A stretch of 11,566 nucleotides of DNA, from positions 1 through 11,566 of the forward strand of contig CANRHG010000042.1 of the NCBI GenBank assembly GCA_947630385.1, given 5' to 3'. A model generated the notes under the pieces. That model searched no databases and was not told the origin of the DNA. It saw only the letters and a program-made list of their open reading frames with translations. Below are positions 1 through 5,790 of this stretch, piece after piece. Position 1 is the first letter of the stretch. Each line of letters begins with the position of its first letter. Both the position numbers and the translations under genes were made by a program. Origin of the DNA: an uncultured Eubacteriaceae bacterium (GTDB lineage: Bacteria; Bacillota; Clostridia; Eubacteriales; Eubacteriaceae).

Positions 1-25
1 TAAAACTTGAAAAATATAGAAAATT

Positions 26-54
26 TTGTTAACCTTTATCAGTAATTTTATTTT
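26..54 (+). promoter_or_regulatory. possible promoter of the rpsB-tsf operon
   Basis: A TTGTTA (26-31) and a TATTTT (49-54) are separated by 17 bases. Each matches the sigma-70 consensus at four of six positions. Transcription would begin near 61, which places the leader hairpin at the very 5' end of the message. The area is very A+T rich, so chance matches are likely; a TTGAAA at 7-12 is an alternative -35 but has no good -10 at the right distance. Confidence 0.3.
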
Positions 55-60
55 TAATTT

Positions 61-136
61 CGCACACTGTATTAAACTCGGCTGGTGTCAGTTCTGATGG
101 ACGAGTATAGAATGCAGTGGAGGAATAACCAGGAGG
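61..136 (+). promoter_or_regulatory. structured 5' leader of rpsB with two Shine-Dalgarno sequences
   Basis: Bases 65-73 pair with 111-119 (nine pairs, one G-U). Inside, 76-80 (ACTCG) pairs with 102-106 (CGAGT), and a small TCAG/CTGA hairpin (88-91 with 94-97) caps it. The outer stem ends at a first GGAGG (119-123); a second AGGAGG (131-136) sits four bases before the rpsB ATG. In other bacteria S2 represses its own operon by binding the rpsB leader, so an autoregulatory role is a reasonable inference. I cannot match this fold to a described leader family. Confidence 0.5.
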
Positions 137-140
137 AAAA

Positions 141-893
141 ATGAGTTCTATTTCAATGAAACAGCTCTTAGAAGCTGGCGTTCATTTCGGCCACCAAACG
201 AGACGGTGGAATCCGAAAATGGCTCCGTATATCTTTACGGAAAGAAACGGGATCCACATTATCGATTTGCAGCAAACCGTTCCGAAAATCGACGAAGCCG
301 TCGAATTCTTACGACAGGTCGCGGAAGATGACGGGGGAATTCTTTTTGTCGGAACCAAAAAACAAGCGCAGTCTTCCATCGAACAGGAAGCCAAACGCTC
401 CGGCTCTTTTTACGTAAACCAACGTTGGTTGGGTGGGACCCTGACCAATTGGCAGACGATCAACAAAAGGATCGAAAGATTAAAAGAGCTTAAGCAAATG
501 GAAGAAGACGGGACGTTTAATCTTTTACCGAAAAAAGAAGTCATAAAACTAAACCGAGAACGTGACCGTCTTGAAAAGTTCCTCGGTGGGATCGAAGATA
601 TGAAATCGATGCCGAGAGCTGTCATCATTATCGATAGTAAAAAAGAAAAAATCGCGGTTGCCGAAGCTAAAAAGTTAGGCATTCCGATTATCAGTATCGT
701 CGATACGAACTGTGATCCGGACGAAATCGATTATATTATTCCGGGCAATGACGACGCGATCCGCGCGATTGCTTTGATTTTAAAAACGTTGTCGGATGGA
801 ATAATCGCTGGAAAACAAGGTTTGATAGAAACACCGGCAGAAGAACCGGAAGTAAAAGAAGAAGTTAAGGAAGAAGTAGTAACAGAGGAATAA
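141..893 (+). CDS. rpsB: 30S ribosomal protein S2
   Basis: This 250-residue protein is ribosomal protein S2, which joins the 30S subunit late in assembly, helps recruit S1 where S1 is present, and lies near the mRNA exit side. The N-terminus (MKQLLEAGVHFGHQTRRWNP) and the later RWLGGTLTNW stretch are family signatures, and the length is typical. The last 20 or so residues form an acidic tail rich in Glu and Val, a common variable extension. The ATG is set by AGGAGG four bases upstream. It is the first gene of a two-gene operon with tsf, which starts one base after its stop. The leader suggests feedback control by S2 itself. Identification is secure. Confidence 0.98.
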   Translation: MSSISMKQLLEAGVHFGHQTRRWNPKMAPYIFTERNGIHIIDLQQTVPKIDEAVEFLRQVAEDDGGILFVGTKKQAQSSIEQEAKRSGSFYVNQRWLGGTLTNWQTINKRIERLKELKQMEEDGTFNLLPKKEVIKLNRERDRLEKFLGGIEDMKSMPRAVIIIDSKKEKIAVAEAKKLGIPIISIVDTNCDPDEIDYIIPGNDDAIRAIALILKTLSDGIIAGKQGLIETPAEEPEVKEEVKEEVVTEE

Positions 894-894
894 A

Positions 895-1542
895 ATGGCA
901 GTAACAGCAAAACAAGTTAAAGAACTAAGAGAAATGACCGGCGCGGGTATGATGGACTGCAAAAAAGCCCTGACCGAATGCGACGGAAACGTACAGGAAG
1001 CCGTAGAATACTTAAGAAAACAAGGGATTGCGAAATCAGCGAAGAAAGCCGGCCGAATCGCCGCCGAAGGCATTGTAGAATCTTACATCCACATGGGTGG
1101 GAAAATCGGTGTCATGGTTGAAATCAACTGTGAAACGGACTTTGCCGCTAAAAACAAGGATTTCAAAGATTTTGCAAGAGACGTCGCGATGCACATCGCC
1201 GCTACCAATCCGGCGTATTTAAGCAGAGAAGACGTTCCGGAAGAAGTGATCGAACACGAAAAAAGCATCCTTCGCGAACAAGCGATCAATGAAGGAAAGC
1301 CGGAAAAGATCGTCGATAAAATGGTCGAAGGCCGGATGCGTAAATTCTATGAAGAAAACGTCCTTCTTGATCAACCTTTTGTTAAAGATACGGATAAGAC
1401 CATCGAAGAACTTGTTAAAGAAGAAATTGCTGCCATCGGCGAAAATGTAAAGATCAGACGTTTTGCCCGCTATGAAATGGGCGAAGGTCTTGAAAAGAAA
1501 GAAGAAAATTTCGCCGAAGAGGTCATGGCTCAAATCAAATAG
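895..1542 (+). CDS. tsf: translation elongation factor Ts (short form)
   Basis: EF-Ts is the nucleotide exchange factor for EF-Tu, displacing GDP so EF-Tu can reload with GTP and aminoacyl-tRNA. Residues 1-45 form the UBA-like N-terminal domain (VKELREMTGAGMMDCKKAL), and the core contains the TDFAAKN motif at 81-87, whose Asp-Phe pair inserts into EF-Tu near its magnesium site. At 215 residues it is the compact version, with one reduced core, rather than the roughly 280-300 residue form of E. coli or Bacillus. The ATG follows the rpsB stop by one base, and its ribosome site (GAGGAA, 885-890) lies inside the rpsB tail, so translation is probably coupled. The operon ends here at a hairpin terminator. 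Confidence 0.98.
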   Translation: MAVTAKQVKELREMTGAGMMDCKKALTECDGNVQEAVEYLRKQGIAKSAKKAGRIAAEGIVESYIHMGGKIGVMVEINCETDFAAKNKDFKDFARDVAMHIAATNPAYLSREDVPEEVIEHEKSILREQAINEGKPEKIVDKMVEGRMRKFYEENVLLDQPFVKDTDKTIEELVKEEIAAIGENVKIRRFARYEMGEGLEKKEENFAEEVMAQIK

Positions 1543-1550
1543 TTTTTAAC

Positions 1551-1583
1551 AGCTGTACCAATTAATATGGTGCAGCTTTTTTT
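1551..1583 (+). terminator. Rho-independent terminator of rpsB-tsf
   Basis: AGCTGTACCA (1551-1560) pairs with TGGTGCAGCT (1568-1577) with one G-U pair and a seven-base loop, followed by an unbroken T run to 1583. It begins nine bases after the tsf stop. Confidence 0.9.
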
Positions 1584-1693
1584 AATTATCGGATAATATT
1601 AGCTTCTTAAGGAACAGTAATCTAATTTTGATAAAATAGACGCTATCAGAGTTTATAAATTTTTAACTAAAGAAACGAGAAAGAGGGAAAGGA

Positions 1694-1951
1694 ATGGAAC
1701 CTATTGCACTAAGTGGCCGAATCGATACAAACAATGCAGCTCAAGTTCAGGCAGACCTAGAAAAGAAAATTGGCGATAATAAGAAAGTCGTCTTTGATTT
1801 AAGTGATCTAGATTATATTTCTTCGGCTGGTCTTCGAATTTTTATTATTTTAACCAAAAGGGGAAAAGAAATCGAACTGATCAATACCCCGGAAACCATT
1901 AAAGATATTTTTGTAATGACCGGATTAAGTTCCGTTTTAAAGATTAATTAA
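1694..1951 (+). CDS. single-domain STAS protein, anti-anti-sigma factor type
   Basis: This 85-residue cytoplasmic protein is a lone STAS domain of the SpoIIAA/RsbV type. Such proteins bind an anti-sigma kinase when unphosphorylated and free its sigma factor; phosphorylation of a conserved serine switches them off. The signature FDLSDLDYISSAGLR spans residues 34-48, and by alignment with RsbV the phosphoacceptor should be Ser44. It is shorter than SpoIIAA/RsbV (about 110) and starts almost directly in the first strand. GAGGGAAAGG upstream provides a ribosome site. No RsbW/SpoIIAB kinase, phosphatase or sigma gene is adjacent, so its partner must be elsewhere. Similar orphan STAS proteins also occur in polysaccharide and cell-envelope regulation, so the exact pathway is open. 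Confidence 0.88.
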   Translation: MEPIALSGRIDTNNAAQVQADLEKKIGDNKKVVFDLSDLDYISSAGLRIFIILTKRGKEIELINTPETIKDIFVMTGLSSVLKIN

Positions 1952-1956
1952 TTGTA

Positions 1957-1982
1957 AAAAGCCAGCTTTACGCTGGCTTTTG
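1957..1982. terminator. bidirectional terminator between convergent genes
   Basis: AAAAGCCAGC (1957-1966) pairs perfectly with GCTGGCTTTT (1972-1981) around a five-base loop. A/T runs on both sides allow it to stop the STAS transcript on the plus strand and the YjbQ-family transcript on the minus strand, whose stop codon begins one base beyond. Confidence 0.9.
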
Positions 1983-2375
1983 TTATGCGATGTTAATGTA
2001 AAAACGTCTGTTTCTCGGACCGTCAAATTCGCAAAAATACGGACTTTGCCAGGTTCCGAGTAATGGACGACCGTCACGGATAATGATGGTTTCTGAAACT
2101 CCAATAATTGAAGATTTTAAATGAGCTTTAGAATTGCCTTCAAAGTGTTTGTATTCTTTAAGGTCCGGGAAAAAGTGATCGAGAGCGTATAAAAGATCCC
2201 TTCGAACGTTGTAATCTCCATTTTCGTTTATCGTAATAGCGGCAGTTGTATGAGGACAATAGATCGTGGCCAGTCCGTTGGTTACACCAGAATCTTGAAC
2301 TGCTTGCAAAAGAGAATTTGTAATATCAATTATTTGATCGGAGGCTTCGGTTTTTAATTTAAATTCGTATAGCAT
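1983..2375 (-). CDS. YjbQ/UPF0047 family protein
   Basis: This 130-residue protein belongs to the YjbQ (UPF0047, PF01894) family of small trimeric beta-rich enzymes. Family members have been reported to show weak thiamine-phosphate synthase activity, hence the common label 'secondary thiamine-phosphate synthase enzyme', but the physiological role is unsettled. Conserved blocks are all present: HTTAAITINENGD at 42-54, HFEGNSKAH at 77-85 and GTWQSPYFCEFDGPRNRRFY at 107-126. The paired histidines probably bind a metal or anion. Length matches the family. AGGAAA lies just before the start. It is transcribed alone, convergent with the STAS gene and divergent from the DUF438 gene. No thiamine gene is nearby to support a thiamine role. 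Confidence 0.9.
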   Translation of the reverse strand: MLYEFKLKTEASDQIIDITNSLLQAVQDSGVTNGLATIYCPHTTAAITINENGDYNVRRDLLYALDHFFPDLKEYKHFEGNSKAHLKSSIIGVSETIIIRDGRPLLGTWQSPYFCEFDGPRNRRFYINIA

Positions 2376-2415
2376 AAATTTCCTTTCGTTTTAACGGTTT
2401 AAACAATATAGTTGA

Positions 2416-2475
2416 CCGCAGGCGGAAACGGTCATCCGTTATAGTTATGAGGTTAAGGTTTCACCTTTTCCGCTA
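2416..2475 (+). pseudogene. possible degenerate 3'-half relic of a tRNA-Ser gene
   Basis: Segments match the functional tRNA-Ser gene (5635-5724) in the same order and spacing: CCGCA (2416-2420 against 5663-5667), CGGTCATCC (2429-2437 against 5677-5685), TTAT (2439-2442 against 5687-5690) and TTTCCGC (2467-2473 against 5716-5722). By my hand alignment 2429-2475 agrees at about 33 of 47 positions with one gap. No 5' half is recognisable. The same stretch can fold, with 2421-2428 pairing to 2467-2474 around two small hairpins, so an unrelated structured RNA in the gap upstream of either flanking gene is the alternative. Confidence 0.4.
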
Positions 2476-2629
2476 CTTAATTATATTTGAAAATTAGGAC
2501 CTAATAACTTAAATCACAAGGACTTTTAAACCGAATTTAAGTTACACGATCGAAAAGTTACTTTTTTTTATTGTTGGAAATAATTCTTTTTGGATACGAA
2601 AAAAATATAACATTTTAATGGAGATAAAA

Positions 2630-3859
2630 ATGAAAGATCACACTCGCGTAAAAGAACTGAAGAATTACTTAAAACGTTTAAATAACGGGGAAGCACTTGA
2701 AGAAGTTCGGGCGGATTTTGTTGACAATTTTAAAAACGTTGAAGCGATGGAAATCATGGAAGCCGAGCAAGAAATGATCGAAGAAGGAATTCCTATTGAG
2801 GAAGTACAAAAACTTTGTGACATCCATTCGGCTCTCTTTCATGGCGATACCCGGGACGAAAGAATCGCGAATGCGGAAAAAGAAGTAGCTAATTCGATTA
2901 AAAGAAATCAGGAAAAACAAAGTATTGATAAAAACGAAAAAGCTCAGGAATTAATCGCAATTGATGGCCATCCTCTAAATATCCTTCACCGTGAAAACGA
3001 CGAATTAGAGAAGCTACTAAAAAAAGCAAAAAAAGATTTAAACTCGTCTCAAGAATTGAGTAAAGACCTTGTGAATTTACTTCCCGTAATTGATCATTAC
3101 GCAAAAAAGGGGGATATCATCTATCCTCACTTAAACGTTCAGTACGGTGTTTCGGGACCGTCGAACGTTATGTGGACCGTAGACGATGAGATCCGCGATG
3201 AGCTCAAAAAGCTTGTCAAAGAAACAGAACAAAACGATGAATGGAAAAAACGGACCGAAGACGTACTGCAGAGAATGCAGGAGATGATTTTCAAGGAAGA
3301 GAATATCCTTTTTCCGGCAGCCGCTTTAATGTTTACAGAAGATGAATGGAATCAGGTTAGCCGTGATCTTCTTGATTTTCCTGAATGTTTTGGAATAACA
3401 CAACCCGAAACCATTGAGGAAAAACCTTCGGAAAATATTCAAATAAATGAAGATGAGATCATACTTCCAGGTGGTAGTCTAAAAAATGAAGAACTTCGCG
3501 CGATCATGAAGTCGGTCCCTCTTGAAATTACGTTCATCGATAAAAACGACATAAATAAATATTTTAACGAAGGACCGAAAGTATTCAAGCGGCCTTTGCT
3601 TTCGTTAGGTCACGACGTATTTTCTTGCCATCCTCCGAAAGTAGAAAAAATGGTCCATAAGATCATAGAAGATTTTAAAAGCGGAGATCGTGACCAAGTT
3701 CAGATTTGGATGGAAAAAAACGAAAAACCTTACCTGGTGACCTATATGGCGGTACGGGATGATAACAACAACTTTCTAGGAACTATGGAAACCGTACAAG
3801 AAATGGCAGAGATCGAAAAACATTTTGAGAAGAAATTGCAAAAGAGCCTAAGCCAATAA
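2630..3859 (+). CDS. DUF438 - hemerythrin-like - PAS domain sensor protein
   Basis: Three domains are visible in 409 residues. Residues 1-75 are a helical DUF438 domain. Residues 112-255 form a hemerythrin-like HHE bundle with GHP (113-115), H120, H156, H167, the MWTVDDEIRDEL block and the KEENILFP block (222-229). Residues 280-400 are a PAS domain of the PAS_10 type with the family's SCHPPKVEKMV motif (332-342). Related proteins are thought to sense oxygen, nitric oxide or redox state through a metal or haem site, but function and output are unproven. I chose the ATG at 2630 because GGAG (2620-2623) sits six bases before it; an ATG at 2618 would add four residues but has no ribosome site. 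No signal peptide or membrane segment is seen. It is probably monocistronic. Confidence 0.88.
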   Translation: MKDHTRVKELKNYLKRLNNGEALEEVRADFVDNFKNVEAMEIMEAEQEMIEEGIPIEEVQKLCDIHSALFHGDTRDERIANAEKEVANSIKRNQEKQSIDKNEKAQELIAIDGHPLNILHRENDELEKLLKKAKKDLNSSQELSKDLVNLLPVIDHYAKKGDIIYPHLNVQYGVSGPSNVMWTVDDEIRDELKKLVKETEQNDEWKKRTEDVLQRMQEMIFKEENILFPAAALMFTEDEWNQVSRDLLDFPECFGITQPETIEEKPSENIQINEDEIILPGGSLKNEELRAIMKSVPLEITFIDKNDINKYFNEGPKVFKRPLLSLGHDVFSCHPPKVEKMVHKIIEDFKSGDRDQVQIWMEKNEKPYLVTYMAVRDDNNNFLGTMETVQEMAEIEKHFEKKLQKSLSQ

Positions 3860-3874
3860 AAGCTTAGGCTTTAA
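3845..3874 (+). terminator. terminator overlapping the end of the DUF438 gene
   Basis: AGCCTAAGC (3845-3853), inside the last codons, pairs perfectly with GCTTAGGCT (3862-3870) around an eight-base loop that contains the stop codon. The T tail is short and interrupted, so termination may be partial. Confidence 0.65.
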
Positions 3875-3880
3875 ATTATA

Positions 3881-3885
3881 TTATA
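3881..3885. repeat. target-site duplication, left copy
   Basis: TTATA directly outside the left inverted repeat is repeated at 5551-5555 outside the right one, as expected for staggered insertion. A longer imperfect duplication (3876-3885 against 5551-5560, 8 of 10) is also possible because the target is A+T rich. Confidence 0.7.
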
Positions 3886-3925
3886 TCTGAAACTTGACAT
3901 TAACTTTTTTACAAAAGCTATTGAC
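3886..3925 (+). repeat. left terminal inverted repeat of the IS
   Basis: It begins TCTGAAACTTGACATTAACT and matches the reverse complement of 5511-5550 at 38 of 40 positions; the first 31 bases are identical and the mismatches fall at positions 32 and 33. Confidence 0.95.
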
Positions 3926-3946
3926 AATTTCAGATATTTATAAAAT

Positions 3947-3979
3947 CACGAGAGACGACCGTTAAGGTGCCTCTCTGTG
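3947..3979 (-). terminator. possible terminator after the transposase gene
   Basis: On the minus strand, CACAGAGA (3979-3972) pairs with TCTCT-G-GTG (3955-3947) with one bulged base, followed by ATTTTATAAAT. It begins five bases after the transposase stop codon. Confidence 0.5.
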
Positions 3980-3983
3980 TTGC

Positions 3984-5432
3984 TTATGGTTTGTTTTTTT
4001 GATTAGTGATGGCATTTCGAAGGAATTCCGCTTCAGCAGAAAAAGCTTCGCTTTCACGTGAACCTTCAGAAAAGCTCTTTTCCAACTCTCCCAGATCTAT
4101 GTTGAAATCTTCACTGATTTTTTTGAGAGCCGAGCGAATGCCGTCGTAATAAATGTTGCCGTACTCGATTGAGGTCACTTCCCTGGCTGTTTGATAATAC
4201 TGATCCTGGATTGAACGTTCGTCGTCCATTTTCTTTAGGTTCCTTTCCGAAAGTATGATAAGGTAGCGGATCAGTACAACACCGACGTAACCGGACATAG
4301 CAGCCAGACTCAGCGATTGGTTCCCGGAGATCAGATCAAGGTTGGAATTTTTTAAATCCTTGAAGGCCTGCTCAATGCTCCAGCGGTTTTTAAAAAAGCC
4401 GTTTACCTGATCCAAGGGAAAGCCGGTCGAACTTGAGAGAAGACAAAAATACTCCCGGTCCTTGTACCGGTTATGGTTAAAGGTAAGGGTGGCGGGAAAG
4501 GAGAGAATTTCCTTATTCTGCTCCCTTACGACTACATCTACCTCGATTTAAAAGGGTAGAGGTCTCGACTTCAAACGCTCATACAGTTCTTTTAGCTTAT
4601 AGAAGCGGCCATCGTAACGAAATCGGGTGGTCCCGTAAGTTTTGAGCATCCCGATGACTTCAAGACCCAGTGACTTTAACTGGTCTATGATTCTCGGATG
4701 GGTGTACCAGCTGTCAAAAAGCAGGTATCTGGCCCCGAAACCAACCGATTGAGCCAGTCCGATTTGATATTCCATGACCTCATTGGCTTTAAGCCTGAGT
4801 AAAGAATGTCTGACCGCTTCGGCCCGGACCGGATTTTTATCCGGTTCGTAAAAGATCATCTTTTCTTTATCGACCGTAGAGATGAGAACGCCACTGACCG
4901 GGAAAAGAAAACCATTCCAGTAAAACGAAAGCAGGCAAAGCCGGTAGCCTCTATAACTTCAGTGCGCGTTATGATCGTGCTGAAAGGAGATGCCTTCGCA
5001 GTAATTGGCGTAGGGTCTCTTAAAAGCCGAATCATCAAAGATAAAGAAAGCCGGAACGCCGAGACTATCGTTATAAAAGGATTCGAAAACGGCGTAACTG
5101 AGCATCGTCGTCAAACCGGTCCAGTCTATTAAAGGATTCGAAAGAAAACGATAGACGGATTTCAGGCTGAATTTGTTATCGTTAAAGTTTCCGCGATAAT
5201 CCTGATAAACGCTTCGTCCTGTGACCGTGATCTTGATCAGGTATTTTAGGATATCGACCGGTTTGTTCCTTCGTCTCTTGTTCGTTACGTCCAAAGTTTC
5301 AAGGAGTTCTTCGATCTTAAACTCCTTAAAGAAATAATCAACGTAATCTTCAAACGGCTTTTTGGATCTCAATAAGTCAAGTATAGACTGTGTTATACTA
5401 TCCGAAGGCGCGTTCTTATCTTTATCTATCAT
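3984..5432 (-). pseudogene. IS4-superfamily transposase with two in-frame nonsense codons
   Basis: Reading from the ATG at 5432 gives 482 codons in one frame, interrupted only by TGA at codon 158 (4961-4959) and TAA at codon 295 (4550-4548); I translated across both and the protein continues sensibly (SYRGYRLCLLSFYWNGF after the first, IEVDVVVREQNKEILSF after the second). The catalytic triad is intact: Asp in FFIFDDSAF (133/134), Asp240 in YLLFDSWYTHP, and Glu354 in the motif F347-R350-E354-K361, where Phe replaces the usual Tyr of YREK. Such enzymes cut at the inverted repeats and insert elsewhere. The start has no Shine-Dalgarno sequence and is buried in a hairpin. The longest surviving fragment (157 residues) keeps only the first catalytic Asp, so the product should be inactive. 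Confidence 0.93.
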
Positions 5433-5464
5433 AGTTTGATTTTATCAAACACAGAACGCGCCTT
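5405..5464 (-). promoter_or_regulatory. nested hairpin enclosing the transposase start codon
   Basis: On the minus-strand RNA, AAGGCGCGTTCT (5464-5453) pairs perfectly over 12 bases with AGAACGCGCCTT (5416-5405), the latter being codons 6-9 of the gene. Within the loop a second hairpin, GTTTGAT/ATCAAAC (5450-5434, three-base loop), ends one base before the ATG. The start codon is thus locked inside a G+C-rich stem. Hairpins that block translation from read-through transcripts are known for IS10, IS50 and IS200; the same job is inferred here. Read on the plus strand, the outer stem is followed by TTTTCTTTTT and could act as a terminator. Confidence 0.75.
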
Positions 5465-5510
5465 TTCTTTTTATAGAACAGCTTCAGAAAATTCATAAAA
5501 TTTCTAAACA

Positions 5511-5550
5511 GTCAATACTTTTTGTAAAAAAGTTAATGTCAAGTTTCAGA
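5511..5550 (-). repeat. right terminal inverted repeat of the IS
   Basis: The reverse complement starts TCTGAAACTTGACATTAACT and agrees with the left end at 38 of 40 positions. This end lies upstream of the transposase gene and contains a TTGACA that may serve as a -35 for it. Confidence 0.95.
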
Positions 5551-5555
5551 TTATA
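5551..5555. repeat. target-site duplication, right copy
   Basis: TTATA directly outside the right inverted repeat, matching 3881-3885. Confidence 0.7.
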
Positions 5556-5593
5556 TTTTTTGATAAAATTAAGAAAAATTTTAACAAAAAAAC

Positions 5594-5622
5594 TTGAAAA
5601 TTTTTAATTTTTAGTATAAAAT
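5594..5622 (+). promoter_or_regulatory. promoter of the tRNA-Ser gene
   Basis: TTGAAA (5594-5599), a 17-base spacer and TAAAAT (5617-5622) place the start of transcription only a few bases before the tRNA 5' end at 5635. The IS stops about 44 bases upstream, leaving this promoter intact. Confidence 0.7.
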
Positions 5623-5634
5623 AATTATCTTGTT

Positions 5635-5724
5635 GGAAAGGTATCGAAGTGGTCATAACGAGCCGCACTCGAAATGCGGTCATCCTTTATGGATGCGTGG
5701 GTTCGAATCCCACCCTTTCCGCCA
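5635..5724 (+). tRNA. tRNA-Ser (anticodon CGA)
   Basis: A class II tRNA with all arms visible. Acceptor GGAAAGG (5635-5641) pairs with CCTTTCC (5714-5720), followed by discriminator G and an encoded CCA (5722-5724). The anticodon stem CCGCA/TGCGG encloses loop CTCGAAA, giving anticodon CGA, which reads UCG. The long variable arm (CATCC-TTTAT-GGATG, 5681-5695) and the T arm GTGGG-TTCGAAT-CCCAC (5697-5713) are typical of serine tRNAs. It stands alone with its own promoter and a terminator downstream. Confidence 0.97.
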
Positions 5725-5742
5725 TTTTTATACTGAAAGCTC

Positions 5743-5776
5743 AAGACCTACAGACAAACGTTTGTAGGTCTTTTTT
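5743..5776. terminator. terminator of tRNA-Ser, also facing the kinase gene
   Basis: AAGACCTACA (5743-5752) pairs perfectly with TGTAGGTCTT (5763-5772) around a ten-base loop, followed by further Ts to 5776. It stops the tRNA transcript; being a symmetric hairpin 15 bases beyond the kinase stop codon it may also serve the opposite strand, with a poorer T tail. Confidence 0.88.
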
Positions 5777-5790
5777 AGTTTTCGGATAAT

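Larger units (their letters stand above)
3886..5550 (-). mobile_element. complete IS4-superfamily insertion sequence, transposase inactivated
   Basis: This 1665-bp element is bounded by 40-bp inverted repeats and a 5-bp target duplication and carries one transposase frame on the minus strand. The DDE residues and the F-x2-R-x3-E-x6-K variant of the YREK motif place it in the IS4 superfamily; the group within it cannot be decided from the sequence alone. The ends are nearly identical (38/40) while the gene has two nonsense codons, so inactivation looks recent and the copy could still be moved by a transposase supplied from another copy. It has inserted between the DUF438 terminator and the tRNA-Ser promoter, disrupting no visible gene. 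Confidence 0.93.

Noticed and set aside
1983..2475. TPP riboswitch upstream of the YjbQ-family gene, given its thiamine label
   Set aside because: None of the conserved TPP core motifs (such as CTGAGA or ACCTGA) is present in the upstream gap on either strand.
4548..4961. In-frame TGA in the transposase as a sign that TGA encodes tryptophan
   Set aside because: The same gene also has an in-frame TAA, no intact gene here has an internal TGA, and tryptophan is TGG throughout. Ten genes ending in TAA or TAG without TGA is within expectation for a low-G+C genome.
4806..5132. Plus-strand open frame of 108 codons inside the IS
   Set aside because: It lies antisense to the transposase, crosses its catalytic region and has no ribosome site; it mirrors the conserved coding strand.
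3984..5432. Three separate small genes in the IS, or a frameshifted transposase
   Set aside because: All three open stretches are in one frame and the protein translates continuously across both stops, so it is one gene with two nonsense codons.
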